Made by a program: the position numbers and the translations under genes. Shown here piece by piece: positions 1 through 13,900 of a stretch of 64,000 bases of DNA (position 1 is the first letter of the stretch; each line of letters opens with the position of its first letter). The notes under the pieces were generated by a model. It was given only the letters and a program-made list of their open reading frames with translations, was not told the origin of the DNA and made no database searches. Origin of the DNA: Archilochus colubris (Eukaryota > Chordata > Aves > Apodiformes > Trochilidae); NCBI GenBank assembly GCA_023079485.1, contig CM041092.1, forward strand, positions 8,135,127 to 8,199,126, read 5' to 3'.

Positions 1-973
1 TAGACTGGCAAAAATGAATGGGTTGCAGATGGAGAAGGAGTCACGGTTTCACTAGAGAGATGCCTATGAGGGTTATTCAGAGTCTAATTATAAGACAGAG
101 AATCAGCACAAGGAGATAAAATGAGTATAAGCCTTGCTGAGGTTTATAGGTCATATGATCTTTGGTAACTGAGATTTTTGCATAGTGCGACGTAGGTGGA
201 TACATCTGAAGAGCATCAGTAACTTGGAAGAGCATGAAGATTAGAAAGTCAGAGATTAAAACCCCTTACTCTGTTCTTGGCTGGTTGCAGAATTTCCGTG
301 TGGCTTGGGTAGGTCCTTGAAGGCTGCAGTTCAGTGTGTGCTGTTCTTGCTGAGGAATTACAGCAGAGTTTAATATCCACCCTCAAAACCATCCATCCCT
401 GCAGGCTGAGCCTGGACATGGCATATGGAAAATTTTCTGTCCATTTTAATAGAGATTGCTTCTGTGCATGGAGTTTCACTTGAGAAAACTTGTGAAGTCC
501 TGAAAAAAAGCCTATATTAAAAGCACACTGATTGGAAGGAAAATTAGTATAATCTGATTTTCTTGTACTATCAATTGTCCATCTATTATTCTAGGAAAAT
601 AGACCTAAACTGTAGATAATGAGTATACTCTTAAATATAGGGTATGACCCAGTATGTCTTTCTGTGATTGGCTATAAACTTAAAGGCATTATTTTATGTG
701 AATAATTCTATAGTTCTGGGTAGAATTAGTATTCCTTGTTTGTCTTACTCCAGCAGATATGGTCTGTAGTTTCCAGGTCTGTTCTGGCTATCAGCATAGT
801 CCTGTGGGACTCAGCAGAGCAGGATGGAGTCCAAACCACTCACCTATTTTTCAGTAATCAGTAATCACTAAGAACCCACTTAGTAAACACTGCTTTCATA
901 GCAGTTTGACTCTTTCCATCATTTGCAGGGGCTTGCAGTAGTAATAAGGAGCATCACATCAATCACAGCCACA

Positions 974-1778
974 ATTGGGCTGATTCCAATGGGATGAGGT
1001 TTAACACGGCCAAGTGCCGGGTCCTGCACTTTGGCCACAACAACCCCATGCAGCGCTACAGGCTGGGGACAGAGTGGCTGGAGAGCAGCCAGGCAGAAAA
1101 GGACCTGGGAGTCTGGATTGACAGGAAGCTGAACATGAGCCAGCAGTGTGCCCAGGTGGCCAAGAAAGCCAATGGCATCCTGGTCTGTATCCAGAACAGC
1201 GTCGCCAGCAGGTCCAAGGAAGTGATTCTGCCCCTGTACTCAGCCCTGGTGAGGCCACACCTCGAGTACTGTGTCCAGTTCTGGGCCCCCCAGTTCAGGA
1301 AGGATATCGAGGTGCTGGAGCAGGTCCAAAGGAGGGCAACCAGGCTGGTGAAGGGACTCAAGCACAGACCCTATGAGAAGAGGTTGAGAGAGCTGAGGCT
1401 GTTCAGCCTGGAGAAGAGGAGGCTCAGGGGAGACCTCATCGCTGTCTACAACTCCCTGAAAGGAGGTTGTAACCAGGTGGACGTTGGTCTCTTTTGCCAG
1501 ACGACTTTCAACAAGACAAGAGGGCATGGTCTTAAGTTGTGCCAGGGGAAATTTAGGTTAGATATTAGAAAGAATTTCTTTACGGAGAGAGTGATCCAGC
1601 ATTGGAATGGGCTGCCCAGGGAAGTAGTGGATTCTCCGTCCCTGGAGCTATTTAAAAAGAGACTGGATGTGGCACTCAGTGCCATAGTCCAGCAACCGCA
1701 ATGGTGGTTCAAGGGTTGGGCTCGATGATCTCTGAGGTCCCTTCCAACCCAGCCAATTCTATGATTCTATGATTCTGT
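974..1778 (+). mobile_element. CR1 LINE, 5'-truncated, with open ORF2 C-terminal end
   Basis: An 805-bp 3' part of a CR1 non-LTR retrotransposon. An uninterrupted frame runs from 994 to the stop at 1728 (244 codons). It carries hallmark stretches of the region after the reverse transcriptase active site: [70 protein letters not shown] and [13 protein letters not shown]. The stop is followed by a short 3' UTR with the GATGATCTCTGAGGTCCCTTCCAACC box and two to three ATTCTATG-type units at 1756-1778. The catalytic reverse transcriptase core and ORF1 are absent, so it cannot move by itself. It belongs to the same subfamily as the reversed copy at 32944-33840. The open frame suggests a fairly young insertion. 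Confidence 0.96.
994..1728 (+). pseudogene. Fragment of CR1 ORF2 (C-terminal, open frame)
   Basis: The frame is open for 244 codons but is only the C-terminal tail of ORF2, lying past the catalytic FADD box. Its start methionine is internal to the parent protein. No promoter is expected, and the fragment lies inside a DPP10 intron in the sense direction, so it is treated as a transposon relic and not a gene. Confidence 0.9.
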
Positions 1779-4058
1779 AACTAGTCAGCAGGTTGCAAAA
1801 TACTGGAGAAAACCAGATTTTGAAATGTCTCTCTGTGTAGCACTGGGACGTTATGCTCAAGTGCAGTGCAGAGTAATGAGCTGTGGTCACACTGATGTGG
1901 AAACCTTCCCTTAATGAAGGAGAAATGGAGGTGTCTATTTTACTGTTGTGGATTTCCATTAAAAGCAGGGAGTCCAGCACGTCCACCATCTAAAATATGT
2001 GCTAGGCCGAGCTTGGTGGAAACAAGGTACATAAATAGGAGGGATGGATGGGACTGAAATCCTTCACTTTGCCCGGTTAAAGGAGGAATCAAACAGTAAA
2101 AAGTGCCTTCCAGGTGCCCCTGTATGTTACATGCAGGTTCTCCATCTTGAAGAAATTGTAACAAGAGGCAGTAGCTACATAAAAGAAAAAAATGAAAGTG
2201 AAATAAGTTTATTTTTCCAGTGAGGCAATTTAACCCTTGGAATAGAACTGCTGAGGTAGGTTTTGAACTGTCTGCCTTTTGATGTATTTGAACTAAAAAT
2301 GTTTTCCAGAAAGATGTCCTAGCACAAATTCTTGGCCCTTGGAAAGAGGTATTAGAGGGAAATATGATGGGTTGCATTCTGTGAGAGGTGAAGTGATGGG
2401 GATCCCTTTTGATGCCTTGGTGAATCACTGAATTATTAGCAGTTTTACCATTGTGGACAGTCAATAAAAATGAACTTGTACAAGAAAAAATGCTTTTTTT
2501 ACGAATTATCTCTCTTCTTTTCACCCTTCTGCTGCTTGACAGTGATGGAAAGTTCTTCCTTCCATTTTTATACGCTACTGTAAATCTTTTTCATAATAGC
2601 AAAGGAATAATAGGTTATTTTATATATGAGCTAAAGGTTTCTTTTCCCAAAGACTGAAGGTATGAAATCCTACTCTTAGACAAGTTTCCATGCAGAGCTT
2701 GACAGAACTTATATATATACATTTACACATATATATATATATATATATATTTATTTATTTTGGGGTCTGAAAACTGCAGCTGTGCCTATGAAAAGAATTT
2801 CAAAGTCTGCACTTGGGCTGTACGTGGCCAGCATTCATCCATACCCTGATGTTAACTCTGGTTCTAGAACTCTGGCTGTAAGTACCACGCAAACTTTCTT
2901 TTTTCTCCATGACACCTCAAAAATCTTAATTATGCTGCATCTCACTTGTTATATAGATTTTGAGGCAAATAATTTCCTTCTTTGCTGCTTTTTGTGGCAT
3001 AGACTATTGCAGTGAGAGAGACTGGATGCATGTCTTCCTTAAGAATATGAACAATTAAATGGAGCCCAGGAAGACGTGAACACTGATTTCATGGCTTTAG
3101 CAGGTACAGTTTGGCCATGCAAATAATAATGTTCACCTAGTTTAATTGAAGTGATTCCCTCTGTTTGGTGTATTAGTTATTCTATGTGTCAGGGAGGTCA
3201 TAATTTTCCTCCCTACATATAAAATCTTGTTTTACATCTGGTAAATTGGAACTTGATTAAGAGATTGGGTCAAATCTTTTTTTTTTTTCCATATTGTATT
3301 GCTCTTTGTGACAATGGACATGATATATAGACAAATCCTGTATTTAAGTGTATTTATAGAAGTATTATTTAGTCACTGACAACAGATTAACTGTTTCTAT
3401 GAAGGCTCTCAGGTTTTGCTGATGGATTACTGGGAGAATTTTGCCCCTAAAGACTTTTTTGAGGTTCCTGGTATGGAGAAAACTCTGTTTTGAGATTAAA
3501 TTATTCAGCAAGTGTTTTTCAAAGTAATTAAGCCTTCTAGCACTTAATGTTTTATGGATGCAGATTAAAAATGAAGGTTGATTAAATCATGACAAAGGGA
3601 AGTTTATTCACAGAGGGCAGATGGTGATGTCTCTTTTGTGACTGGTGGGGCCCTCTTGAGCCTCCTCCATTATGTCAAATATTGAACCGTTGCATTAGTG
3701 CAGTTTTTTCTAAGTGATGGCATAGTTAAAATGTGGGCAGTGGAATTTGATGTAATAATTTGCAGAATGATGCATAATACTTTTTTTTTTTTACTGTCAG
3801 GTGTCTGATTTATGGACCATTTTTCAGCTTGGTGTTTTTAAAATGGTCAGGTGAGGTATACAAAACTCAACAAGATCAGAGAGTCAGGTCAAAGTAATGA
3901 TTTTCTTGTTGGAAAGTAATAGACGTGCTAATAGAGCATGGAACAGCAGCAGTTGTTACAGCCTGGTGCAGAACAGTAGGAATGGGTAACACATATGTTA
4001 CATAAATTATCTGTGCAGGCCTTTCTGCCAAGTTCCAGGCTTCAGTAACTCATTTGTG
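1779..4058. other. Intronic sequence with no recognised gene
   Basis: Apart from the AT microsatellite and T runs near 3279 and 3780, nothing is recognised. The longest open frame outside CR1 in the window lies here (minus strand, 1940-2524, 194 codons), but its translation shows no family motif and no coding-like pattern, so it is taken as a chance frame. Confidence 0.7.
2728..2751. repeat. (AT)n microsatellite
   Basis: About twelve AT units, preceded by a shorter imperfect TA run at 2710-2719 and followed by TTTATTTATTT. Confidence 0.95.
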
Positions 4059-4229
4059 CTTTTATTTTATTTTATTTTATTTTTTATTTTCTTATTTTTC
4101 TTTCTTTTCTCTTTTTGTTTTTCTTTTTCTTTTTTCCCTTCTTTTTTTCCTTTTTCCCCCCTTTTTTCCCTTTTCTTCCTTTCTTTTTTCCTTCCTTTTT
4201 TTCTTTTTTCTTCTTTTCCCCTTTGTTTA
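4059..4229 (+). repeat. Long polypyrimidine tract (TTTTA then T/C-rich)
   Basis: The tract begins with five-base TTTTA-like units (4059-4094), then becomes T/C only. Positions 4118-4224 form an uninterrupted run of 107 pyrimidines, mixing CTTTT, CTTTC and CCCTT blocks. Such homopurine/homopyrimidine tracts can form triplex DNA. In the sense-strand pre-mRNA the tract would be a dense binding platform for polypyrimidine-tract proteins. The low-complexity Phe/Leu/Ser frames across it are artefacts of composition. Confidence 0.95.
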
Positions 4230-4775
4230 TGGTTGCCTAAGAGTTTCAGTGTGTGAACTCCTTCAGCCTTTTATCAATGTTATTTGGCTGCCTTCTCTGG
4301 ATTGAGTGCCTCATCCTCTGAATGCATGTAGGTGCTGTTGAGGAGACAGTAACATCACCTTCAAAATCAGAACAGCAAACCAAACCTCACGGTGCAGGTG
4401 CCTTTGTAGGTGAAATACATTCTCTCCTGCACAACCAGAGATCTGTTGACCCACTATCTGTGGGTTTTTTTCTTCCATCTCACTAGGAACATAGGGTTTC
4501 TATTCAGTAACTGAAGGCTTCTATTAATTATTATTATATTTTCCAGTAATACTAGCTTATGGTAGAGACAGTTCATCGAAACAAAAACACAAAAGTAATT
4601 TTTCTTTTTCAAAAGAGAGAATTTAGATCTAGGTGGCTGATGAAGTTAAGTCCAGAATCATCTGAGTAGCCTTTTAATGACAGCCTATGTGTGATTTGTG
4701 CCATGTAAGCTGCAATTAATAATAATCTGAATTCTTAGTTTTAGCACAGAGGTTGGTTGGATGCCAGGCTGTGCC

Positions 4776-4975
4776 ACAGAATCATAGAAACATGGAATGT
4801 CAGGTTGGAAGGGACCTCAAGGATCATCTGTTCCAACCCTTCTAATATTATTGTTTATATGATATGTCCCAGCACACCATTGAACTGAGATTTAAAACTT
4901 TCCAAAGTGGGGGAATCCACCACTTCCCCTGGGAGACCGTCCCAATGTCTGACTTCTTGAGGGAGGAAAGTAAGT
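4776..4975 (-). mobile_element. CR1 LINE 3' fragment
   Basis: Minus-strand CR1 tail. On the plus strand it reads ACAGAATCATAGAAACATGG, then GGTTGGAAGGGACCTCAAGGATCATC and TTCCAACCC, then the region facing the ORF2 end (GGGGGAATCCACCACTTCCCC and the following 'GGGAGACCGTCCCAATGTCTGAC' segment). It is diverged from the copies at 974 and 32944, and the inner boundary near 4975 is uncertain. Confidence 0.88.
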
Positions 4976-7900
4976 TCTTGCACTTTAGGAACTCTATAAT
5001 CTCATCTGTAAATGATAAAATGAAAAACAATTTGTGGTGGAGCAGCTACAGAGGGGGAATGTTCTTCAGCACGTTTGGGCATTTCATAGTTATTCTACAG
5101 CTGGGTCAGAGAGGGGACAGGGATGTCTGGCAGGGACGCGAGGAGTGGGTGCAAAGTGGAGTCTGTCTGGGGGAGGCACAACACTGCCAGCATCGTGGTC
5201 TTCTGAAACAGAACAGCAAGCCAAGACCAGCTTAGCTTTTCCAGCTGGAGGTGCTTTGTAGTGACTGTGCTGGACTGAGAAACCTGTGCAGAGAGGGAGC
5301 CAGATGGCTTTGGAGAGCTCTCTATAGCTATGGGTGTCTGCTGGAGCTTTGTCTCCTATTCATTTGGGATTCCTCCAACTCTAATAACTTTTTTTCTTCC
5401 TTCCCTCTCTCCTGCTAGGATAGCTGGTTTTGTACTGCTATCTCTAGGCACTGTGAATGTACCTGCTTGCAGGTCATGGTGGGATTTATCAGTGCTGCTG
5501 CTGAAACTTCTCAAGTTCCAATTTCCTCTCCTCACCCTCTTTCCTATCAGCAAAAACAACAAAGAAACCCCCACCATGCAAATGTGGAATATCCACATGC
5601 TGTATGTGTGAGATAACTTAGTGATCCAAATATTTCTTAATTATCCTGAGTTTGCTTTCTTGCATGCTGCCAAAGTAATGCTGGGGGTTTGTACTCTTCT
5701 GATAATTTTTCTTCATGGTCATGCTGAAGATCTGGAGTTGTGTTTTGAAGTTCCAACAAGAATGTGTTGCCTTCAGTTTCACTGTAAAGCCCTGCAACAG
5801 TGTTCTCCTAACATAAGTCACTTTGTTCTCTAAAAACTCATGATTTTGATTTATACTTGTCTATATTTTTGTTTTTAATAAATTGCACACATTCTGCTTT
5901 GTCCTGCAGTATGTCTTGTCTTTTCATTTCTGTACTCATCAGCATTTTAACAGCTCACCTCTGTCTGATTCCTCCAGTGTCTCTCTTCCCACAAAACCCA
6001 GGAATGTGCTCTGCAGCTCCCAGTCATTTCCCATCAATATTTGTACAAAGCTGAGAGCATATGATGTATCATTTCAAGTTAGAAATGAGAACCTTAATAG
6101 TTGAAGAGAGACAGATGAAGAGTGTATATGCTTAGAGTTTTATGGGCATCAGACAGATTTGCAAACCCCATCAAATAGAGTGTATCTAAATTATCTTGAG
6201 ACTCTCCATCAGGTTCTACCAAACCTGTAGAAAACCCAGTAATAGCTGTTTCTTAACCCTCAAAGCTTTCATGGTTTGGTTCCACTGGGATAGAAACCTC
6301 CAGATAATATTAATATTCCTCATGGGAAAAGATTGTGCCTTTTGAATGGTTTTGCCCTACCCTGCAGAAAGGGTCAGGTTACGTCAAGAAAGGGAAGAAA
6401 GTGATGGAAATAGTGTTTTTGTTTTTCCATAATACATCTTTTGCAACTTCACCTTGATGAACCAGTGACAGCATAAAGTACTTTGTTTTTTTCTTTTTTG
6501 CCTTTTTGTGCTGCATTTCATGGCTATCCCTGTCCCTCTTTTTGCTACCAAAAAAATCCTTCCCCATTACCATCTGTGTCCTTCCTGCATTTATAGATTA
6601 AGTAATACTTACAGCAAATGCATCTACTTTCTGATCAGATTATAGGAATTTCTGAGACTTTGAGGTGTCTGTGCATCAACTTGAAGTGTTTGAAAACAGC
6701 TTCCTGCTATCAAGATTTAACATCACTTGGGAAAACTCAGAAGTTAGTCAGCTTTTAAGGTACTGCCCAGAGGGATTGCATTCAGGAGGCAGCGTTCTCC
6801 AATGTCGGCGAAGCATGAAATTTAAGACTCTCCAGAAGTTCACCTCGAGTGTAAAACTTCTAAGTAAAAACAGGATTTGGAGGCTGCCAGGAGGTTAATC
6901 TGGGTGAGGGTGAGTTGTTTTCACCAAGAAAAGCCTGTTCCTTTATGGATCTCTGAACCTGGGCTCAGCTCTGAATCTGTCAAAGTTGCTGAAATATCCC
7001 ATCTCTTTCAGTGTGCAATGATTTTTGTACAAGGTTGTAGGACCTTTCATTATTTCTTTTCAAAGCAGCTGCTGTTTTTTTTTGAGAGCTCCATTCGTCG
7101 GCTGTGTGGTACCAAAGACTTTGTTTCTGTGCTTTTGTACTTCAGCAGTTCCAGTTTAATTCTGGGAGAGCAGATGGTTGATCAGCGTTTCCGAAAGTTT
7201 TATTTATATTGTGACAAGGCTTCAATCCTGATCCAAGATTAGATTGCTATTCTAACATCAAGGGAAACAAAAGCATTTTTCTGAAATCTAAATAGCTAGG
7301 GTAATAGGCGGATGTAAGATAATACTGTTATTCCCATTTTCCAGTTTTCTATTTCAGTTTTCCTAAACTGGAAGTGAATTGCTGGGGTCTGACAAACCTA
7401 AGAGCAGCTTGCATTGGTTGTCTCTGAAATGGGGACAGGCTATTTCCAGGCAGAGGGAGAGTATGGAGTGAGGAATATTATGTTCTCATGGAATGATCAA
7501 AGCTTTTAAAAATCATTGCATAAACAGAATGTTGGCAAACAAGCCCATCAGATTGGAAAAAGGAGCAGTAAGTTTGTATGTTGGGAGAAGAAGTAGATGA
7601 AGGGTACCAGTGTGGCTTGGTTAAAAAGCTTTAACTAGAGCTTTAGGATCTATTTCATGGTGACCTTTCTTGTTCAAGGGCCTTTGGTGAATATTAATTT
7701 TTTTTTATGCATGCAACAAATGAGTTTAATATCTCTAGCTTTCTATGTAGTGATAATTTAAATCTACTGCAATTTGTGTTATAATTATTGGTGTACACTG
7801 ACTTGGACCTTTCACCCTCTACCCATCATTGGTATCGTCAACTCTTTGGACCATGCCAAGTGTGGTCCTGCTTTGCTGTGGTGCCCAGGTACCTGGAGGC

Positions 7901-10900
7901 TGGGTCTGAGCATGAGCCATTGAATCTGGTGCTTGCAAAAGATTTCAGAAAGCAGAGATGGGAAAATAAAACAACCATCCCTTCAGAAAGGATTGTCAGA
8001 GCATTCATCTCATTTCAGCTGAGACACTGACTTACCTTGGTTTTGGGTGTGCACCTCTCAGCAGTACTTTCAGAGTCTAAACAGCATTTCTGGAAGAAGC
8101 AATATGGTTTATTCTGTGTTTTATTTTACTTACCAGAACTAGAGTTTTCGTGCCTGGATTTATGATACTTACTATGTATAAAAGCTTTTTTCTGCCCTCC
8201 CTGACCTTTTTTTCTTCCAAAATACACTCATGTCCCTGGACAATGTCTTCGTGCTTACGGTCAGAATTTGGAGGTTTGAAGGTACCATATCCTTTATGAT
8301 ATGAAACCAAGCTGTAATAGGATGTAATGTTCCCTGCTTCCCAGGACAGTCTACATTTGACGTAGTTAACAATTGTGAAGCAGTTTAAAGTACTACAGTA
8401 GTAGGTAATTGGAAAGAGAAAAATGTTGTACTTTTCCCCCCAAATACAGGGCTTCCCACTAGGAATGCTCATAAACTTGTAGCTGTTACTGTTGAGATTT
8501 ACTTCGGTCTTCATGTTGGGATGTATGTTCTGCAAATTCAGTTGGAGATTTTATTGATATTTTTCGTAGAAATTAATGAAGCCACGAGTAGCCCTGCTGC
8601 TCAGAGAATAGCCATGTTCTCATTCACTGTTCTAGGGCTCTGAAGAAACCAGCCTCACAAAAGCTTCTTCATTCTTAGAAGATATTGAGCTGGTCAAGCT
8701 GGATGTGATCCATATGAATCCTTGACTCCTAAGTGGTATAGCTTAGAGCAACTCACTGATTGTGAGAGGGGTTACAGAACAGTGAGTAAAAGCTTTAATC
8801 CAGTCATCCAATCCCTCAATGTTAAGATAAAGCTCCAAATCTCATTTTCTTGTTTAGAAACTTTGCATAATAAAGCCACCAGTTGCCCAGATGTAATCTG
8901 GCTTTTGCTCCCCTGCTGCTGACTGGTGTCAGGGGCTCCTGCAGCAGCCCACAAGTTTGGATCATGGCACAGCTGCATAATAAAAGGAAGATATTGTAGC
9001 ACTTTATATTATTTTTATATTTTATAATGGTGGATTTCAGACAAGGGGTTGATAGAGGGGTGTGGTGTGGGTGGGCCACCCACTCTGCACTGTGCTGCAG
9101 ACTGGTGCACACAAAAGGTGTCTCAGGTCTCATGAAGTTGGGTTGTATGGGTATTCAGGGGTGCTGCTCTCCTTCTTTTTAGGAAATGTTGTAACAGAAA
9201 ACTCTGGTGAAAGGAGATGGATGTGTGGCAGCAGCACGTGCAAGTTGGGGCAGTGCAGCAGAAGTGTCCTGTGAGAGATGCTGGAGCCTCAGCATGGGGT
9301 GATTTTGGTGTCACCTGGTACAGTGTGCAGTTGGGGTGTTGTGGTGGTGTCAACATGGTACCTGTCACCAGAATATTGCTGGCCCAGAGGTTTCTTACTC
9401 TGTGTCTGGGTAAGAAAGGGAGGATTTGGCACTGTTTGGAGCTGCAGATGCTGAAGTGGGGTTTCACCAGTCCTGACAACTGGCAGACACGAGGAAAAAG
9501 TCACAGACTGATTTTTGCATTTCCTTGGAGTGGGACATGACTGATCAGTATTCAGAAAGGTGAAAATATCACAACATCCAGCCTGGAGTATGTGGGCTCC
9601 TGAAAACTGCTCTGAGACAGAAACAATTTCAAACCAGTGGACAGTAACCAATTTTCACGCCCTTGTGACGAAGCTTTTTCAAGTAATTGCTTGAAAATAC
9701 ATCTTTGAAATGTATTTTCTGTATTTGTAGTGCTATTTATCAGTTAAGCATCAAGTTGCTAATCTTAATTTACAAATTGCTTTGAAGCAGAACACAACCA
9801 CTCTGACTGTATTGTTATTAATCCCTTGACTTTACCAGTTCAGGAACATCAGAAGAGATGTTGTTGTGCTTTGATTGGGCTCTTGTGCATAGAAAACAGC
9901 ACATGCTCTGCCCATCTGCTTCATTAAACTGTAAAATCAATTCAATTTTTTAACATATTTTAATGCACAGGCATTAAATATTTTGTGGACCTTGAGTAGC
10001 CATCTGGCTTTTCTATTTTTAAAACAGACTTAATCTCCTGTTCTAGGTTTTTGGGTTGCTTTTTATTCCTTGGGGCTTATTTTAATTTCTTTTTAATTTG
10101 GAAGTCTTCTTACCTGAATTTAAGCTGTTGAATGAAGTTCTTAAATCAGCAGGGAGGATGAGACACATTTTAGGTATTTGAACAGGACAATTCAGGTCAG
10201 AAGTATTTTGCTGTTAATTATAGAGGAGAGCCTGGGTGACTTTGCTGTTAAATTAGGTATCTCCTGTGCCAGTGAAATGAGCATGGTGAAATAATGTAAG
10301 AGCTCTGTGTAAGTGGCTGAAATCTGAGATGTAAGAACTCCTTGTTGTTTGGTTGCTTTTGGGTTTTTTTTTGTTGTTGTTCATTGCTATTAAAAAATGC
10401 CTTCTTGGAGTCAGTTTTAATGAGTATTTCACCATAGCAATCTCAGAGCTGGATTTCCTTCAGATGATTCCCTGCATTTCCTTTTGGAATGGAGGGCAAG
10501 CAGAAGGAACTTCACTGCAAGGAGGATCTAAGCATGACAGTCACAGCCAGCAAAGAAAAGGGGCTTGGTCTGCAATACCTTTGGACCACTGCAGGGTCAA
10601 GTGTAATGCTGATGACTAAAGCCCAGAGGATCTACTTCAGAACTCATTTATACCCAGTGTTGGCATAATTCTAGAGATTATTTTAATTGAGTTGTATCAT
10701 GATTTCAGAGTTGGCTCAAGCTGCTTGTCCCCAAGAGAAAGTGGCAGTGAGTTGGTGTGTTCTGGTGTCACAAAATGTAAGCCTTAAAGGTGACTGATGA
10801 AGATTAATAATTGTGAATAAGGAGAGGAAGCTAAAGAATTTAGTATAGTTTGTTTTTTTTTTAATCAACAAAAACAAGGAAAGTTTATGTGTGGATCAAC

Positions 10901-13900
10901 ATTAAAATTCACTTTTCTGTGTACCGAGAGCCTTAGTGTTGAGTAAAATGCCATTTTGCTTGAGTTGTTCACTGTCCCTGTATTTCATTACTGTGTGGGG
11001 AACATGCAGCCCACTGACACCTCTGAGGCTTATGTCAAGTCCATGAATATGCTTTGAGATCCACAGTTAAATTTTCTAATACAAATATTATATTTTTCCC
11101 TACTGAGATGTTTTCCCCCTGAAATTTAGAGGAATAATTTGCTTCTAAAGCAAGACTGCCCAAGCTGTTAACTGTCTTGTTTTATGTTTTTGCTGTCACA
11201 CAAAGAGAGAAGAAATCAGCATCGTAGCATCTCTCTGGCTTCAGAAGGGAAAGACAAAAGTGTTGCTGTTCTTGAAGCTTTAGCTACAGGATAGGTGTTT
11301 TTTCCCCGATGTTTTTCATCAACTTGCAGTAGAAATCCCTTTTCCATTACATCTGTGGGGTTTCTGTTGGAGTTCAAAGCCAGGTTCACCCTTATGTAGA
11401 CGAAATAGGAAAATGGGTCTGTATGAACCATGGCAAATCATAAAACTCCAACAAGGAAGGAAAGAGGATGAAAATATTCTTTTGTCAGTGAAGATACCCG
11501 ACCCCATTGCCCTGAGCTCTTCTACTGTCTGAATGCCTCACTTGTTGGCATCAGGGTGTTCTGTGCCTCACTGGGACTGTTCAGATCTTTTCAGGCTTTG
11601 TTTTGCTCAGGTGCTGCTGGCTTTGTACTGCAGCACAGGAAATCCCCAGCAGCCCTTAAAGGAAGGGAGGTGGCAGAGGTGAATTATTTTTGACCTGTGT
11701 TCAAATAGACATTTTCAATGGAAAAGAAGGGATAAGTTTCTCCCTGTGTTTTCCTGTGTTGGCAAATAGCTCAGGCCTTGCTTTCCTGGTGCTCAGGCAC
11801 AGGTAGGATGCTGCCTGCCAGGCTGCTGTGGTCCTGCCCTGCACCCAGGAACAGGCACGCGATGAAAACATGTTTGAAAAAATACAGGCAGTGTAAAGAT
11901 GAGTATTTATGCTACACAAATGTCTGTGCACTGGTGGAGAACATAGCTCAGATGCTGTTGACAGCCCAAAGAAGTTAAGGAGTGATTTCTTCTTTCTAGC
12001 GATTTGAGTTTTTTTTATCGTTCATTTGTGCTTTGGGTACATCTTCCAGATGCAGTCTCTCTATTTTTCCCACAGAAGATTTATGTTAGATAAATGCTTG
12101 ATTAATTTTTGAGATTTATAGTCCTTGCAGCTTTTTTGTAGTACAGGAATCTCTAATAAAGAGCTGCAATAATCATGCAGAGTCTTTGTAATAATGTTGT
12201 TGGGACTTTTTGGAAAAATGTCTTACAGAAAACTCCAAATGTCAGCTAGTCAAACCAAATGTCATAGTGCTTTTATTTTTATGTGAGATACAGGAGATTC
12301 TGATGGAAGATACCTGCAAAAAATAGGTTTCAAAAATCCTTCTCAAAAGTGGAGGCTGTAGGATACTCTCAACTGGTACAGCTTGTTGTTCAACTTCAGA
12401 CCAAAGCTAAGTGGAGTGGATTCACCAACCACTCATCCCCAGGTGCTGGTTATGAACTGCTCCCCACTCTTTTCTTCTGAAAGAAGATGAAAAGCTCCAG
12501 ATATTACATTTTGAAAAGAAGCAGCTCTCCAGCATCTGAACTAGTTTCAGTTTGCCTCTGGAAAAATTTCCAGCTTCTCCATGTACCAGTTTTGGTTTTC
12601 TAGTAATCTTTTCTTCCTTCCTTTTGAAAGCAGCATCTCCTTCACTCATAACCAGCTCTCAGGAATTGCAGGTCCCAGGGGGTGGGCTTGGAGAATGGGC
12701 CTTCAGGCTACATGGAGCCATCTTCTTAAAGGCAGAAGACACAGAAAGGATCCCATTGAAAATCAGAACATTTGGGGAATATTTGACAGTGCCTGACTGG
12801 GTCATCCTACTCTCCACAGTGAAGAGGGCTGTTTGCATGCACACTTCATGGTTGCTTTCCCTTGTTTTCTCCTTTGCCCATACAACCCATGGTGGGTGGT
12901 GATGGGATTGTCTCCTCCCATGTGTTCCAGGGACCTGAGAAGTGTCTTTTTAAGCAGTTGGGAAGCTCTGGCCCAATGGATGTTGTTTGCGTGTGATGCA
13001 GCTCTTGTGCTCGTCTTGTGCTTTGCACATCAGATCCTTGTCATGGTGAGGTTGGGGGCAGCTGTGGGACCTTGTGCATCACTGAGAGCCCCAGGATTCT
13101 CCTGAACTGCAGCACTTTTCTGCCCTATCTCAAAATTCACATGAATGTCTGCATGCAGACAGGGATCCTCTGTGTGCCCACATGTGTGAACAAGCTGTGG
13201 GGTGAGAGCTGGGCAAGCCCTGGTCCTTGGCTCTGGGGTGAGCTGTGGGCTGTATTTATAAGCTGAGGATGGAGGTGGTCTCTGAACCAGGAGGACTGGC
13301 CTATGATCATGTGCAGGGACAGACCCTCCCCTGGATAAGTGCAGCCCCTTCTCAGCAAATGTGAGCAGCTGTCTAGGAAACTGTTAAATTAGCAGTTGGA
13401 AATGATTGCATTGTGTCTTCTGTATTACTTTTCTCAAAGTCTCCTGGATTTAACTTGTTCAGTTATTAGAAGAAGGGAAAAAAAACCCTGAGAGCTCTCC
13501 TGCTGCAGAAGTCTCAGGCAGGGTGCTGCTTCATCCACGGGGTGCTTGCTGCCTGCAAGGTCCTGGTGCCATAACACAGCAATCTGTATTCACATGGTGC
13601 ACTTTCATCATAAAATCACAGAGGAAATTATGTACCACATTGTGGTACATTAAAGACTTAATTGTGTTGCTTAGTTTATTGGAAAAACTATTGAGAGTAG
13701 AGAGCATTATCTTGCAGGTAGCAGAGGTGTGACCTAAGCCATGGAAGTTCATTTCCGCAGGCTGTCAGTCAGTCCCATACCCTGACAGAACATCCTTCAC
13801 CTTGGAAAATTTTTTTTGAAAAAAAGTGCCCACACTGGGGGCAGTGCAGAGCTGTGACCCCCAGCAAGGAGCCCTGGGGTGCCTATCATATCCCTGGGGT

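Noticed and set aside
1940..2524. 194-codon open frame on the minus strand
   Set aside because: The translation has no recognisable family motif, there is no splice or promoter context, and it lies antisense inside a DPP10 intron. A chance frame is the simpler reading.
4054..4305. Phe/Leu/Ser-rich frames resembling membrane segments
   Set aside because: These are direct translations of the polypyrimidine tract and reflect composition only.
8077..8535. 152-codon open frame on the minus strand
   Set aside because: No recognisable domain or coding pattern; treated as chance.
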